NCBI GenBank assembly: GCA_030062745.1
Contig: CP099843.1
Span: 3,411,001-3,475,000, forward strand
Reading direction: 5' to 3'
From: Capitulum mitella
Lineage: Eukaryota; Arthropoda; Thecostraca; Pollicipedomorpha; Pollicipedidae
DNA: 64,000 nt
Below, piece after piece: positions 12,560 through 25,200 of the stretch (positions within the stretch are counted from its first letter, which is position 1; each line of letters opens with the position of its first letter). The translations under genes were made by a program, and so were the position numbers. Below the pieces are notes generated by a model, which saw nothing but the letters and a program-made list of their open reading frames with translations, was not told the DNA's origin and searched no databases.

Positions 12560-13870
12560 AGAAAGAGCGAGCAGAGACTCATGCTCCTGAAACTTCCACA
12601 CCAAGCCCAGAATACATTTCTTGGTCAGTGCATTTTGCAACTTACAAACTCTCTGAAGAAGAGGCGTGCAGCAGCAGTTGCAAAATCTGTTTGGGGGAAA
12701 AATTTGATCAACTTGTTTCTTTCAGATGATGTGAGGTATGTGGTGCCTAGAACCAGATAAATTTGGCACTGACAAAATCTTCTGGTTTTGTTTAGAGCAC
12801 AATGTTATTTTTTCCTTGTGACCAGGTATTTTAATACACAACCTATTTTAAAGTGCATCCTTACTGTTGGAACACACATAAACTCTCCCCTGCCTGGCAT
12901 TTGGGGAAGGCATTTAAGTTTTGTTATGATCTGTTATTCATTCCTTGTCTATTTCCCATGCAGCACCTGTCCCAAAGGCATATGGTAACATTCTGATAAT
13001 GTTCAGAGAGCATGCCTCATGTGTTGCTGTCTGGGAGAGGACATATTTTACCAGTTTGCCACCCTTATCTTTGTTTTCCTGAAATAAGCCCAGCAACTTT
13101 TTGGGTAGTGGAGGTATTCAAGGTTAACACATTCTGAATTGCTGGCATGCCTATATCAGGGGTTTGGGGATATCAGTCACCTCAGCACATACCTTTCATT
13201 TGTTTCTGACTTGTTTTTTCTGTTAATTTCAATAAACAGATCACAGGTGGTCCTGATGACCAAACTGACAAAATACTAAATAACAATTCTGTTTATTTTT
13301 GGAATTTAAATGGAAATTATGACACTTTGGGAGACCTGTGTATGATGCTTTTCAGGACATTTTGAGGCTCTTACATAGTAATCTTTCTTGTGAAAATCCT
13401 GCCCATGATCACAGCCATCCTTGCCATTATGACCAGGATAAACATAAAGAATGACAAAACAAAAACTAATTTGAGGCTGAAAGTTCAGAGCCAATGAAGT
13501 CTTTCAGGGCTGATGTAGTGAGCCAGACACATTTTGAGGAAGATGTCCACATACAAAAATATAAATGAAGTCCATAAATATAACAATATCCAGGGTGAAA
13601 ATGAGAAAGTCCAGTGTGAATCACAATGGATTAGAAATGCATGGCACATTCTATGTTTAATCTGCAGTCCATTTTGTGTGCAATAAATGGTACATTCTGC
13701 ACCCAAGCACCATTTTTGGAACAAAACTTTTGGTAAATGAGAACCACTTTCAACAGATCTAGAGATCTTTCACAGAAAATCTATCAAAGATCTTAAAATG
13801 GCCAGACATTCCAACTCAAATGATCAAAAATCATGTGCATTTTACTCCTTGACAAACAAAATCTCTTGCA
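12560..13870. other. AT-rich stretch, nothing identified
   Basis: Base composition drops sharply to AT-rich compared with the flanking gene regions. Open frames are short and hydrophobic or low-complexity, with no domain recognised on either strand. Confidence 0.5.
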
Positions 13871-13879
13871 TAGTGCAGA

Positions 13880-14160
13880 AAAACAGCGCAGGCATGATCC
13901 CTCACCTGTCACAGGACATTTAGCATTAGAGTTATAAATGGCTGGAATTCCTTGCCAGCCCAGCATGGTGAAAAGATGACATGATTGCATCATTCAAATC
14001 TAGACTCAACAGGCACTGGGCACAGCACATGTATGACACCACACACTAAGAGTTAGATGCTGGTACCATGTGACCAGTCTGACATGAGCAGGACCAACAG
14101 GCCTGGTGGCCTTCAAAATTCTTGACAACTGCAGGCATGGTTAGGTAAGGTAAGGAAAAA
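13880..14160 (+). mobile_element. 3' remnant of a non-LTR retrotransposon (LINE)
   Basis: The plus strand encodes RVINGWNSLPAQ near 13930-13970 and, after a frame change, SFKSRLNRHWAQHMYD near 13995-14035. This pair resembles the conserved C-terminus of CR1/RTE-like reverse transcriptases, where a VVNxWNSLP motif is followed by a FKxRLDxxW motif. Several stops interrupt it. A short GGTAAGGTAAGG repeat follows near 14142-14155. Only the tail of the element is visible. Confidence 0.45.
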
Positions 14161-14616
14161 CAAAATATAAAGGAATGCTGCTTCCATCTAGAAAGGTGGG
14201 CCTAAAAGGCAGATATGTATACAGTCCCATCCCAAAGCTTGTTTGCATGTTGGTATCAGCCCCAGAGCTTTGGGGAAGTAGCTGAAAAGTTTAATAATGG
14301 GGCATACTCATGCTCATACACCTTCAGCTGCATCTCCAACTCAAGACTACCTGACAACAGGCCAACACAGACTGAACAGGCTTGAATATCCTGTGCCTGC
14401 ATAACATTTCTGTAGTCACTATTCATAGAAAAATTAGGTTGGTAGAAAATGACATTTTAGCCACGAGCAGCAACAATTGTGGGCACATGGCAAATGAAAC
14501 CTAATCAAGGGTTTCACCATTTCACCATCAAATCATAACACAGACTTTATACAGAATCCTCACAAGTCATTAGTTAATCACTTACCTAGAGGCCATGTCA
14601 AATATGATAAGTTTCA

Positions 14617-14845
14617 CAGCCAGGTTGAGCGTGGCTGCTATGGTGGTCTTGAATTCCCAGCTTACATATTTATTCAATGACCTTCGAACCCTACGCAGGC
14701 CTCTGAAAGCGAACAGGCGCCCTTGAAAGCGAACGGATTCGCAGCCAGGTTGAGCGTGGCTGCTATGGTGGTCTTGAAGTCCCAGCTTACATATTTATTC
14801 AATGACCTTCGAACCCTACGCAGGCCTCTGAAAGCGAACGGATTC
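14617..14845. repeat. Two-copy tandem duplication, period 125 bp
   Basis: The segment starting CAGCCAGGTTGAGCG at 14617 recurs at 14742, giving a period of 125 bp. The copies are nearly identical; one clear difference is GAATTC against GAAGTC. Copy 1 is 14617-14741 and copy 2 runs to about 14845. The motif GAAAGCGAAC occurs in both copies and once more, as a partial copy, at about 14725. A minus-strand frame crosses both copies but lacks an ATG and has no recognised similarity. Confidence 0.85.
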
Positions 14846-14849
14846 GACA

Positions 14850-17800
14850 ACCCTTCGACCAGTTTCACAAGTCCACCTTAGACGCACTGATCCCTAACCA
14901 CACCACGTTCAACGTTGTGCTCTCCCACGCACTACAATGGCAACCAACCACGCAAAGCACTCTCCCACTCTGAACGCTGAAGAATTTGCGTTGCAAATGC
15001 CTTATCAACTTTCATTTCGTCTTGTACCATAGCTACCATATCAAGGCAATATTTCTGAACAATACGGCTCTCCAAAACCACAATTGTTTTAATACTACAC
15101 TTCTACGTTTTCCTACGCAAAAAAAGATGAAAGTTATTCCGACAAGTTTTCAAATTTTTGTTTCTTAGCTTTCAATCAGTTCGATTTTTCCTTCTTCATT
15201 CAAAAAAGGGTTAAAAGTGACAAGGGTGCAGTATCGTAAATTAGGTTTTCATATGGCAGCGAAAGCTGTAATCAGCTGCAGTGTTGACGAGGCATTGCAT
15301 GCGCTGCTGGGGCAAAAAACGGATTGCACATCACCCCGGTGCAAGCGGGCCGCGTCTGGGCATCAAAAAGCCTGCACCATTTGCAAAATCGGACGTAGGA
15401 GTTTACGGCCTTGGTGGTGTTGAGCTTTTGCACAAGTAATTTCTTCTGTGTCTGGGTTCCTGTCGTGTTTGGTTGAGACTGTATAGTGGGGACAGATTGG
15501 CATTGACTTCATACCGTCGTCGAGTAGGTAAGGTGAAAAGTCTGGGATAGGTTAGTGAGGCTCAAGGTAACAGTGATGATTTGTCGCCTTTGAGGGGCTG
15601 CAAGCCCTCCCCTAAACGGTTTTCATAACTTCTTACTGATGGTGAAATTAGATGCATGCCTTCTGCCTTGCCCCATCCACCACATGACTGCACATTTAGG
15701 ATCTGCCATTTAGGTGTCAGGTGGTGCATTATGATTGATTTTGATGTGGCAGTTTGGTCATTGTATGTCTTGCATTGGTCAATAAAGGTGTAGAACAGTT
15801 TCATGCATCTTACACCATTCAATTAGCATTTCACATCACATTACATGTGCCCAGCCTGAAGGGCCATTATTTTCTTCTCAGAGTATGCATGGAGCAACAC
15901 TATCATTGTTGACATTCAAATTTAATGTGATGCTTTATTCCTTTTACCATGCTTCTAACAGCACAATACTTCATCTGATAAGGTGATGTAAGGTTTTTAT
16001 TAGATTTCTGAGTGGTTTGCAGATAGTGGGCAGACTGTCTAAGAAACATAAAACTTTGTTTCAGACTCATTGACTTGTCCTAATGTGGCTTGTTTGTAAG
16101 CTTCAAGACTGACAAGGCAACCTCTACCAATCTTCATCATGTTTATAATGTTAGAGTCCACAAAAAAGTTAGGCCAGTTAGACCATAGGTTAGACCATTG
16201 ACCTCAGTTGGGTTTTAAAAGGTTACCACAGATTATTAAACCCTCAAGAATGCTGTTAGTCAGGTTGAGTACCAGGATTTGACCTTGTGCTCTACAAGCA
16301 ATGTGTTAATCTTTGTTGAAAAAAATGCTCAGTGGCAAAAAATACTTAAGAAAATGACTTGATATCTCTTCATTAGGAAACACCTACTCACAGTTTTACA
16401 TAGTGGTTCCATGGCAGCCAAGAGCTACAGGAGCACTTTTACAAATTTGTATAATGTGTTACCCCTTCACAGATGTTTTTCAAGTAAAACAGGGTTCGTA
16501 GCATTCACAGTACTTTTTATGTCCAAGAACTTTGTAGATACATAATTTAAAGCAGTGTCCTATCATTTCCATTGTATGCTATTTACAGCTCTTTATTGTT
16601 GATAGTTGTGCTGCTACAGTTTTGATATGGCAGAGAAGTTGTCTCATGCATTAGATGAAAAACAACAGACACATCAGTATTTTGGCCAGCTTTTCAGTTT
16701 CTGTCTTGTGACTATAAGTTTAATAGTCATACAGTTCCTGAACATCTTATGTTATTCAGGCTATCCATGGGAAATATTGACTCACAATACCAGGCATTGT
16801 TGGTGTCATTCCTGGCATATAGCAACAGAAGGTTTTATCCCACTGTAGATGACCAAAAAAAGACATTGTCAAAATATCTGACAAGAATTGGCATTTTCTG
16901 CCTAGTTCAATCATGTAATAAGCATGTACTCAGGTGGAAAAACTTCCCCATCCTAAGGCTAATCTACTTAGCCCTTGCCAGACTTTATCTGCTCCTTTGA
17001 ACACCAAAAGTTTACTCCAGAGTATTTGGGATACAATACTTGGGATTCCTGGGGATTTGTCAGACACTGCCAAATGTGCTAGGCAGTGGCTTTTGTGGGT
17101 TAGTTGTCTGTTTTCCTACACAACATTATTATTGTTTTTCCATAATATATTCACTGGATTAAGGTGTCTTGACACTTCACAAGATGACAGAACATTCCGA
17201 AATTATGTAGACTAAGGTGCTGCAGTTTTTCACTGCAGAGCTACAAGAATGGTGTAATAGCATGTATTGTAATGCTGTATTGGCTTGCAATTGTATCACT
17301 TTTCCACTTGTGGGCACACAGGGCTCAGTCAGCGCAATGTAAGCACATTAACACATTTTGCATTATGAAACACTCCTCTCCCACCCAACCCAGCCCTAGC
17401 ATCACTAGTATCTGATTCCCTTGGAAGGCTGATGACTACAGTTATTGATCATTAGGGTGGTCCAGAATGTATGAAGTTGTGCCAGCACATCAGGAACCAG
17501 TTTTTTTCCCATTCCACTTCATAAGAGCTCGCCAAAATGGTGCGGCACAACATATTTTGAGGAACTTTCGCCTTGCTGCAAATCAGTCAGAATTCTGCTA
17601 TATTTGTAAGCTCCTGCCAGCACTATGTTTGTGGGTGTGCAGACACACACATACAGTGCCATGCTCTGATTGGCTGTTAAGTGCAGATGTTAGGTTTGGC
17701 TGCCAGAAGCTTGCCACTGCACCATCAGCTCTAGACCTAGAGCAGTGGCCATAATTTGGGATACTTATCAAAGTTCCAGACAGTGGCACATTTTTTTCCC

Positions 17801-18590
17801 AAATTGTTTGGACTGAAGAAGTTAAGTTCTTTTGCTCTCAGCTAGACAAAAAAGCTCATCCTGGACACTCATCCAGTCACATGATTATAGTAATACTTTT
17901 TAATGGTTGTAATTTTCCGTCACATTCCAGAATTGTCAAGCCATCATTTGTTCAAGAATACTGAAGCAATGCTTCCCTGGGTTCAGGTCATAACTGTGCA
18001 TAGAAATATGAATGTGCACCATATTGCATGATTGTGCACCATATCAGTACTGACCCTTGTAAACCTACCACATTGGTCACAAACAGGGGTACACTTTACT
18101 TCAGAGTTCTGTTTTCTTTTTTTATTTGGTATTCATCAATCTTAGGTCACAAAGCTTATATTGTAATCTTGCCCAGAGTTGCCAACAGCACAGGAGGGCC
18201 ATGAAAACTCACTTCTCAGCTGTAGACTGTGTGGAATGGGGCCATACATTATCACTGCAATCGCATCAGTGCAGCCACAGTAGGCTTGGAAATCGATTAA
18301 GGTTTTTATTTTTATTGGCAAATGATAGAATTTTATCCTATTAGTGGATTATCGAGAAATTGATCAACAAAGCAAGGGTTTATAATATATTTTACATTTT
18401 CCTTAGGGCATATGTACTTTGAGGTTGACTCATAGAATAATTGCATCCTTTCAATGGGCTGGATTTATAAGACATGTCAGAGGCATTCTGGTGCTGTTTT
18501 AAAGAAAAGGAATGTGAGATTCCATGGTTGATTTGAAGTGAGCCTTCAAGAAACATAGATACGGTTTTTCTGAAACATAAAATAAGAACT
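14850..18590. other. AT-rich gene-poor stretch
   Basis: I see no coding exon, RNA gene or complete transposon here. The longest frames, for example 15217-15423 plus and 16606-16848 plus, are under 100 residues and show no recognised motif. It could contain old repeats that only a repeat library would reveal. Confidence 0.5.
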
Positions 18591-18599
18591 TCGTCATCA

Positions 18600-19015
18600 C
18601 CGGCGCGCCGTCAGTAGCCACAGAAACTCTGTCGTTGTCGATGAACGGCCTGAACTCCAACATGATTCTTTGTAACTCCTACAGTTGTTCTGGCATACAT
18701 GGTGCCCACGACTCTTACCATATCCACGCTCCACTCCTGGTTTTGTCCGTGAACATGAATGTTCACATATCATCTGTTTCTCGGACTAGTGTTCTCCTCA
18801 GTGGACAGGGAAACCTGCTTGCTGGTCCTCAGCTTCTCTTTCAACTCCTTGGCAACATCTTCCTTCACTTTAGCAACATATTTCAGAACAAAGTGGGTCA
18901 CAGTTTGGTGATTCTTGGAGATCACGAAACCTCGGTCTGCCACGGCAGACCGAATAATGGAGCTGTTTGTAACAGCACCGAAACTGTCTAAAGGCACAAG
19001 TTCTACCATCATTTC
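18600..19015 (-). mobile_element. hAT-superfamily transposase fragment (minus-strand copy)
   Basis: The minus strand encodes a segment with THFVLKYVAKVKEDVAKELK, then QVSLSTEENTSPRNR, then in another frame NIHVHGQNQEWSVDMVRVVG, and finally ATDGAPVMTKF. The order (S-x-D-E-x-T-S-x-R-N-R-R-Y-x-N, then the HGQNxxW segment, then TDGA) is that of the catalytic core of BED-type hAT transposases. Frame changes show it is broken. It is about 70% similar by eye to the opposite-strand copy at 19330-19740, so the two form an inverted, head-to-head pair. Confidence 0.6.
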
Positions 19016-19329
19016 CCCTGGCGTTTCCTCAAGAACGTCTCTATCTTTGGCTGGCTGCTATTTGTATCCGCTTTGTCGGAACTTGGTCCGTCCGTGTCTG
19101 TATCACAGATATGAACCTTTTGTGTGCTCTTTTCATTATCATTTCTCTTATCATTTCTTCTCTGCAAATGATAACGAAGTCCCTTCAGTAGTGTCTGTGC
19201 AACTAATAATTATTGTGCAAGTTTTCATCAGTTATACAGACACAAACTTGTCAAGTTCCAAGACAGCGAAGACAACGAGCAGCAACCAAAGAAAGAAGCA
19301 TTCTTAAGAAAAGAAACGTTGGAAGAAAT

Positions 19330-19745
19330 GCTGTCAAAACTTGTGACTTAAGACGGCAACAGCGTAGTTATTCGGCCTGTCGTAGCAGATCAGAGTTTCA
19401 TTATGTTTCAGGATCATAAAACTGACCCAGTTGGTGCTGAAATATGTCATTAAAACGAAGAAGGTGTTGCCAAGGAGTCGAAAGAGAAGCTGATGCCCGT
19501 CCAGCATGTTGCCTTGTCCATTGATGAATACATTGATCAAAGGGGCAGACGCTATATGAACATTCATGTTTACGAACAAAACCAAGAATGGGATTTGGGT
19601 ATGAAAAGAACCGTGGGTACCATGGATGTCAAAACAGCTGTTGGAGACGTGAACAGTTCTGTTGGAGTTCAGACTGTCCACAGATAGCGACATACTTTTT
19701 GTGACACCGATGGAGCGTCGGTGATGAAGTGTGGAAAACCCTGTG
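19330..19745 (+). mobile_element. hAT-superfamily transposase fragment (plus-strand copy)
   Basis: The plus strand carries EGVAKESKEKLMPVQHVALS, then GRRYMNIHVYEQNQEWDLGM, then RTVGTMDVKTAVGD, then DTDGASVMK. These match the fragment at 18600-19015 in order and content. The frame is interrupted, so the copy is inactive. No terminal repeats were identified, and spacer 19016-19329 is unassigned. Confidence 0.6.
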
Positions 19746-19749
19746 TTTC

Positions 19750-22240
19750 TTGAAAGCTGACTTAAAAACCCTGGAACCTCATATTCATTTTTCCTTAAAA
19801 TAACATAATACATCTGTCGTGTCTTCTAAATCCGGTTGATTGAAAGGATGTAATTTTATGACCCCATAAGTTTTCCACGTACCCCCGCTCCGAATGCCAG
19901 CGTTTTCCGGTAGTTGTTAATGTGAGCAGGTCATAACATCCAACTTTGGCGAGAATGTTTTTGGTATCTCATGCTGTTAGTCGATCTCAAATCTTCACAG
20001 AAACGGGTGTAAATAGCACGGGAAACAGCGGGGATTTTGTGTTTCACTTTTGTTGTGAATTTCGTTCAGAGGACTTTGTATGGTGCTGTTTGAGATGAGA
20101 ACTAGTGCCGAGCAGAGCATGTTGCACGGACTCTGGCCTCTGCATTCGACGGTGCAGTTCCAGGTAACGGCTGATGCTGTGGCGAAAGTTGAATGCGCCG
20201 TCACAGTTACGACACGGCCTTGCCGTGGTCAGCACGAATTGGCTGGTTGCCAGCAGACGCGCGGGCCAATTGGCGAGCGCTGAGAAATTCGTCTTGAAGG
20301 ACGGATCTGAGCTCTCCCAGCTGGATTACCGGTCCCGATCACGGTTCAATACACGTCACTTTCATTATGTTGTGATTTGGTGGCTGCAGCATTCCGTCGG
20401 GTTTCGATGTCCTGCTCGTTGCCCTCTGTTTTCCTGGGCCATGTCCTTCTTGACGCCCGATCCGAGGTTGTGAAAACCCGATGCAGTTATTGTACTGGAT
20501 TCATCAGGCATGGGTTAAACACCGCTTGCATGGACAGATAAGCCTTTCAGTCGACATGTTTTGATGTTTTTAAGAATAAACTCTTACTTAACGCGTCGGC
20601 CGTGCAGATATCTGTGTCAGGTCGAAAGAAACCATTTCAAGCTATGTAATGATAATTTTAATGAATTAAAAACACCACGATATGCGAACCAGAAATTATG
20701 CATCATTTTTTATTTAATTAATTATGTGTTATGGTATCCTTTTTGTTTTCCCGCTTTGTTGTATTCCCGATTCTTGTTTTGTTATGTTATTTTGTATGAA
20801 CAACAATCTAAACCTCGAAATTATTTGCGACAAGAATGTTGGTTTAAGCCAGATTGAGGATCTGAGATCCACTTATCTTGTTCTACGTCGTAAACCGGTT
20901 TGTCAAGATTCTTTGACGTGGCAGTGCCTTTCCCTGCGTCTGCTCGAGCTATGTTTTTTTCCTCGTTAAAGTTCTGTTGTTATCTGTTGTTATCAGGACA
21001 AATATACGGTCTTTGGCTCAAGCATAGGGTGCTCAGATCATTCCACTGTATGCCTTTCCACTAGAAGTTTTTAAACGTATGCTGCGTCTAATGCGCGCGA
21101 AGAAGTTTTAGTACCACCTTGAGTCCGTCCAGTCCTGACGTATCGAAAGTGAAAGAGCGTAGTTTTCAACCGGAACATTTGCATGTGCATAGCTCACGTG
21201 ATAATCGTATAAAGGACGGTCCCATAAAACTAGAGGTAGGTACTCACATTACGGTGACCGAGTTTGGTATTCGCTTTTATGTATTCATCGCGTGAGTCAA
21301 GAGCCGTATTGTAAGTGAAAAAAACATTAACTGAAAACTGGAACATGTTTGTGTACACTTTTGTCAACTATAGCGTTAGTTTTCTGATATCGTTATTTCA
21401 AAGGCGACGGCAACTGATTTCTTAAAATACATCGGCTGTTACGTGATGATGAAACGTACGTGTGAGACCCAACCAAGTTGGCAGATCACAGAGATTGATT
21501 ACTCAGTTCTGCAGAATATCACATGTACCTCACAACCTTTTCCTGCAAAGCATGACACCAGTAAATGGAATGTGATGATTGCAGATGCCGTTATTTCGCC
21601 ACCGTCCAAATGACACATGCCTGACCACTTTATCCCGACCTGACTTTGGTGCGTTTTGTAATTTCTGGCTGTCGACTCGATCAAGACGATTATCTCAAGC
21701 GAAAGCATGGAAACTGATGACGGTTGAGCGGAGCTTAGGATTCATCTTTTAAACTTAATTGCAGTGACAGATCAGCGGTCAGACATAACATGTCTGTACT
21801 CCTGAAAGTTTTTGTCTTATCTGAGCTGACGCTATAACAGGCTATCTTCCTGTCAAAGTGTGATGTTACGTATGTTTTTTGAGTCCATTGCGACTACACT
21901 TTCTAAAGTTTACTGAGACACGTCCAGAAAGTTCTTAATTGTTTTTCTCAAACACTGTTTTTATTATTGTGCTATGGCGCGTTGCGTAGAGTTACGTCTC
22001 ACTGTTAAAATACTGTTATCAGGTTAAAAACTGCATGATAGGTACCTGATGCATTATAGTCTGACCAAATTCGCCTTTCGGCATGTCGTTTGCTTGCAGT
22101 CAGACCATGTTGCGTAGCTGTGTGACATAAACCCTTATCTTTGGACAGCCGCTGCTGCAAGTGGTGTCTTTTGCATCATTTGGGCTGGCCAGAGAAGCAC
22201 GTCTTCATGGTGTGTGCTAATGAAGTGTTTGATATTGCAG
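19750..22240. other. Upstream region of the calumenin gene, no gene seen
   Basis: A minus-strand frame at 20235-20044 has a partial C2H2-like string, CRNCDGAFNF, but lacks the second His pair. The rest is AT-rich to mixed sequence without identifiable content. The GATATTGCAG just before the calumenin ATG looks like a 3' splice site, so a 5' UTR exon probably lies somewhere in this interval. Confidence 0.45.
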
Positions 22241-22247
22241 TGGTACA

Positions 22248-25200
22248 ATGAAGCTGAAGGTGTTAGTTTTACTTGGCCTTTGTGCAGCTGTGGCTGTTGC
22301 TAATGTCGATGTCAATACTCACGACGGAAGAGTGAAAGAAAAGGTTAGATTCTCTATTTTCATTGTTATAATAGAATATGGTTCACGTAAGCTTACATTG
22401 TTCCTGTCCCGTTATGTTAGGTTTTGGTTAGCGCGGAAATGCGGGAACTCGCCATTCATAAGTATTACACCGTCGCTGCATGAATCTTGTATCCCTCAGT
22501 GGTACGCTGTCACAGGAAATGATTCTGGGAACATTAAAATGGTGGTCTTGTGCAGATAAACGTTATCGTCCGTTGGAAGTGTTCGTACCCGCCCTAAAGC
22601 CGGTATGTAATCGTGCCTCACGCCCGCAGAAACTGAGTGACGAGGAACACTTCGATGGCGATGAACACAACCCAGATTACGACCACGAGGCTTTCCTCGG
22701 GGATGAGGCGGAGGAGTTCAATTCACTGTCTCCCGAAGAAAGTAAAACGCGGCTGTCGTAAGTGCTGGGACGGAGCATCACCCCTTATGACTGTCTGCAT
22801 GGTCGTTTTAAGATTTGACGTGCACATCACCGTTTATAGGGATGTCGTAAATGATTGACTGAAATTGGCCGCTAAAAAATCAGCGCATACAAATGCTTAA
22901 AACATTCAGATTTTTGTTGGCGAAAAATATACAGTGAGTTGTGATGGATTCTGAACAGGGAGATTGTGGACAAGATCGATACAGACGGCGATGGCATCGT
23001 AACGGAACAGGAGCTGATTGCGTGGATAAAGAAGGCCCAGCATAAAGACATGGAGAAGGAGATGGAAAAGCAGTGGGCGGTGAGCCAGAGATGTGTTCAG
23101 GCATTTGCTGTGTATTGAATAAGATTGGCATTGTTCACATATCTGTATTCTGTCCCGTGGGCAGTTGGCTAAGGCTGCACCTTGCAGTTGCACCTGGAGT
23201 AATGGGTGTCCGGATATCGCGTTCCTTGAACACGAAATCGGCATGTACTCGTTAATTCGATAACACGGACACGTGCGCCGTGTCCTTTCCACCTGCGTGC
23301 AAAATCAAAACCTGCGGCACGTCATTAAAAAAAGGATCTTTAAATTAGCCACGTATAAAATAGATTGTTGTTCCATTTTCAGTGCGCGTTCGCTGGTTAC
23401 ATAATCATCTTTTACGCACAGAAATGGTGGTAATTGCCGAATGTAACATATTCATAGAACTCGGTGTGCGTTACGTCGGCCAGGGACAGCCGAAGACCGT
23501 CCCCTCACCGCCGCCTCTCCCCCGCCGTTTGACAGGAGCACGCGCCGCAGGAGAACCAGGACCAGGAGCACATGACCTGGGACGACTACCAGCGGACCAC
23601 GTACGGCTACACGGCCGAGTCGGAGGAGCTGGGCGGCACCGGCGAGGAGGTGGCGGACATCCGCCGGGCGGTCGAACGGGACCGCCGCCGCTGGAACGCC
23701 GCCGACCTGGTACGGCGAGCAGTCCCGTAGCCCCCCCCCCCTCCCTCCTCCGGGAGGGGAGGGGAGCGGCGTGGCGCTGCGGCTCCGGGTGGCGTGTCTG
23801 CCTCCCTCCTCAGCGCTGACCGGAGCTCGTGCCTACGGTCCATGGTTCCGGTCTTAGTCGGGTCGGTGACTGTCGTATGTGGGCATTTCGTTTCCCCCGA
23901 GGCCATTGGCGCGGGAGGTCAGAACTTGAAATGGCCTCGGCGGTGGAAAGCGCCGGCATACGCTGTAACTATCGAACGGATTGGGTCGGACGCGGTAGGA
24001 ATTTCCTTTGCCCCGCGGGCTTGGTACGGTAACGCAGCTCCCGTCGACCTGGTATGGTGGCATAATGTGACACTGGCCTGAAAGTCTGTATGGTGACGGT
24101 TTGATACCGTCTGACGGACACTTAACGGAGGAACGAGGTCCGATCTGCGTATGTTCAAGCCAGCTGGGGCGGTGCAGAGTTAGATTATGTTGTAAGCGTT
24201 TCTGAATTCTCAGCTGTGGGTGTTTTTTGCGTTCAGTAGCAAAACGGCTTTGAAAAACACGAAAAGCTTGGATTCCGGCGTCGCGTATGATTTGATGTCA
24301 TTGAGGTATCGGCTTGTACAAGGTCCTGTTTTTCGAAGGACCGTAATACGATGTTACATTTGCTAAATTTGTTTTGATGACAAAATTAATTTCATTTTTT
24401 CTCAATGCACGCATCCATTTCCAAATCACATTGGTGGCATAATATTGACATGTTCTGTGCTGTTGATAAGGCAGTTGTGTATGCGTGTTAATTCGCCTTT
24501 ATTTGTGACTTTCCACGTTTGCCGTTCACCAGGACAAGGACGGCATGCTGTCCAAGGCGGAATTCAGCGCCTTTCTGCGCCCCGAGGAGGCCGACCACCT
24601 GAGGGACATTGTCGTCCTCGAGACGATCGAGGACATCGACAAGGACGGCGACGGAAAAATCTCCGAGCTGGAGTACATTGGTGAGGAGGCGTCGCCGGAG
24701 CACTGAAATGTTTCGCGTGTGATAGGATTTGCTCTTGCGCATGTGCGTTATTGTATCAGACCTTGTTTTTAAATATCAGCTGACCCGATCGCGTGCCACA
24801 TTTTAAAACTGCATTTTCTGTGTACCGTCTCCTTACGACAGTATGCTTTGAAATACATGAGGAGCAATAATTTTCTGCTGGGACGCTGTTCATATGCGTA
24901 AACAGTGAAAGGTAACCTTGGCACAAATCCCAGGAGCTCGTTAAGTTCGCCTCCACACCTCACCAAGAGAACGCCGATTTGATATGACTGAAGGAAGGAA
25001 GGAAGGACAGAAGGAAGGAAGCCAGGATGACTGAGGAAGTGCCGTTTGCACGAAAGTTTCGCCCCATTTATTACGTATGGTATATGACTGGCTTTCCTGA
25101 CGGCATGTCGCCGGAAATCCAGTGTATTCCTCTCAGCGTGCCCTGAGACCATGCCGTCGTTGTCTTCAGGTGACATGTTTGAACCGGTGGAGGGTGAGGA

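Noticed and set aside
20044-20235. Possible C2H2 zinc finger on the minus strand
   Set aside because: Has CxxC and one His but lacks a second His at proper spacing; no neighbouring finger.
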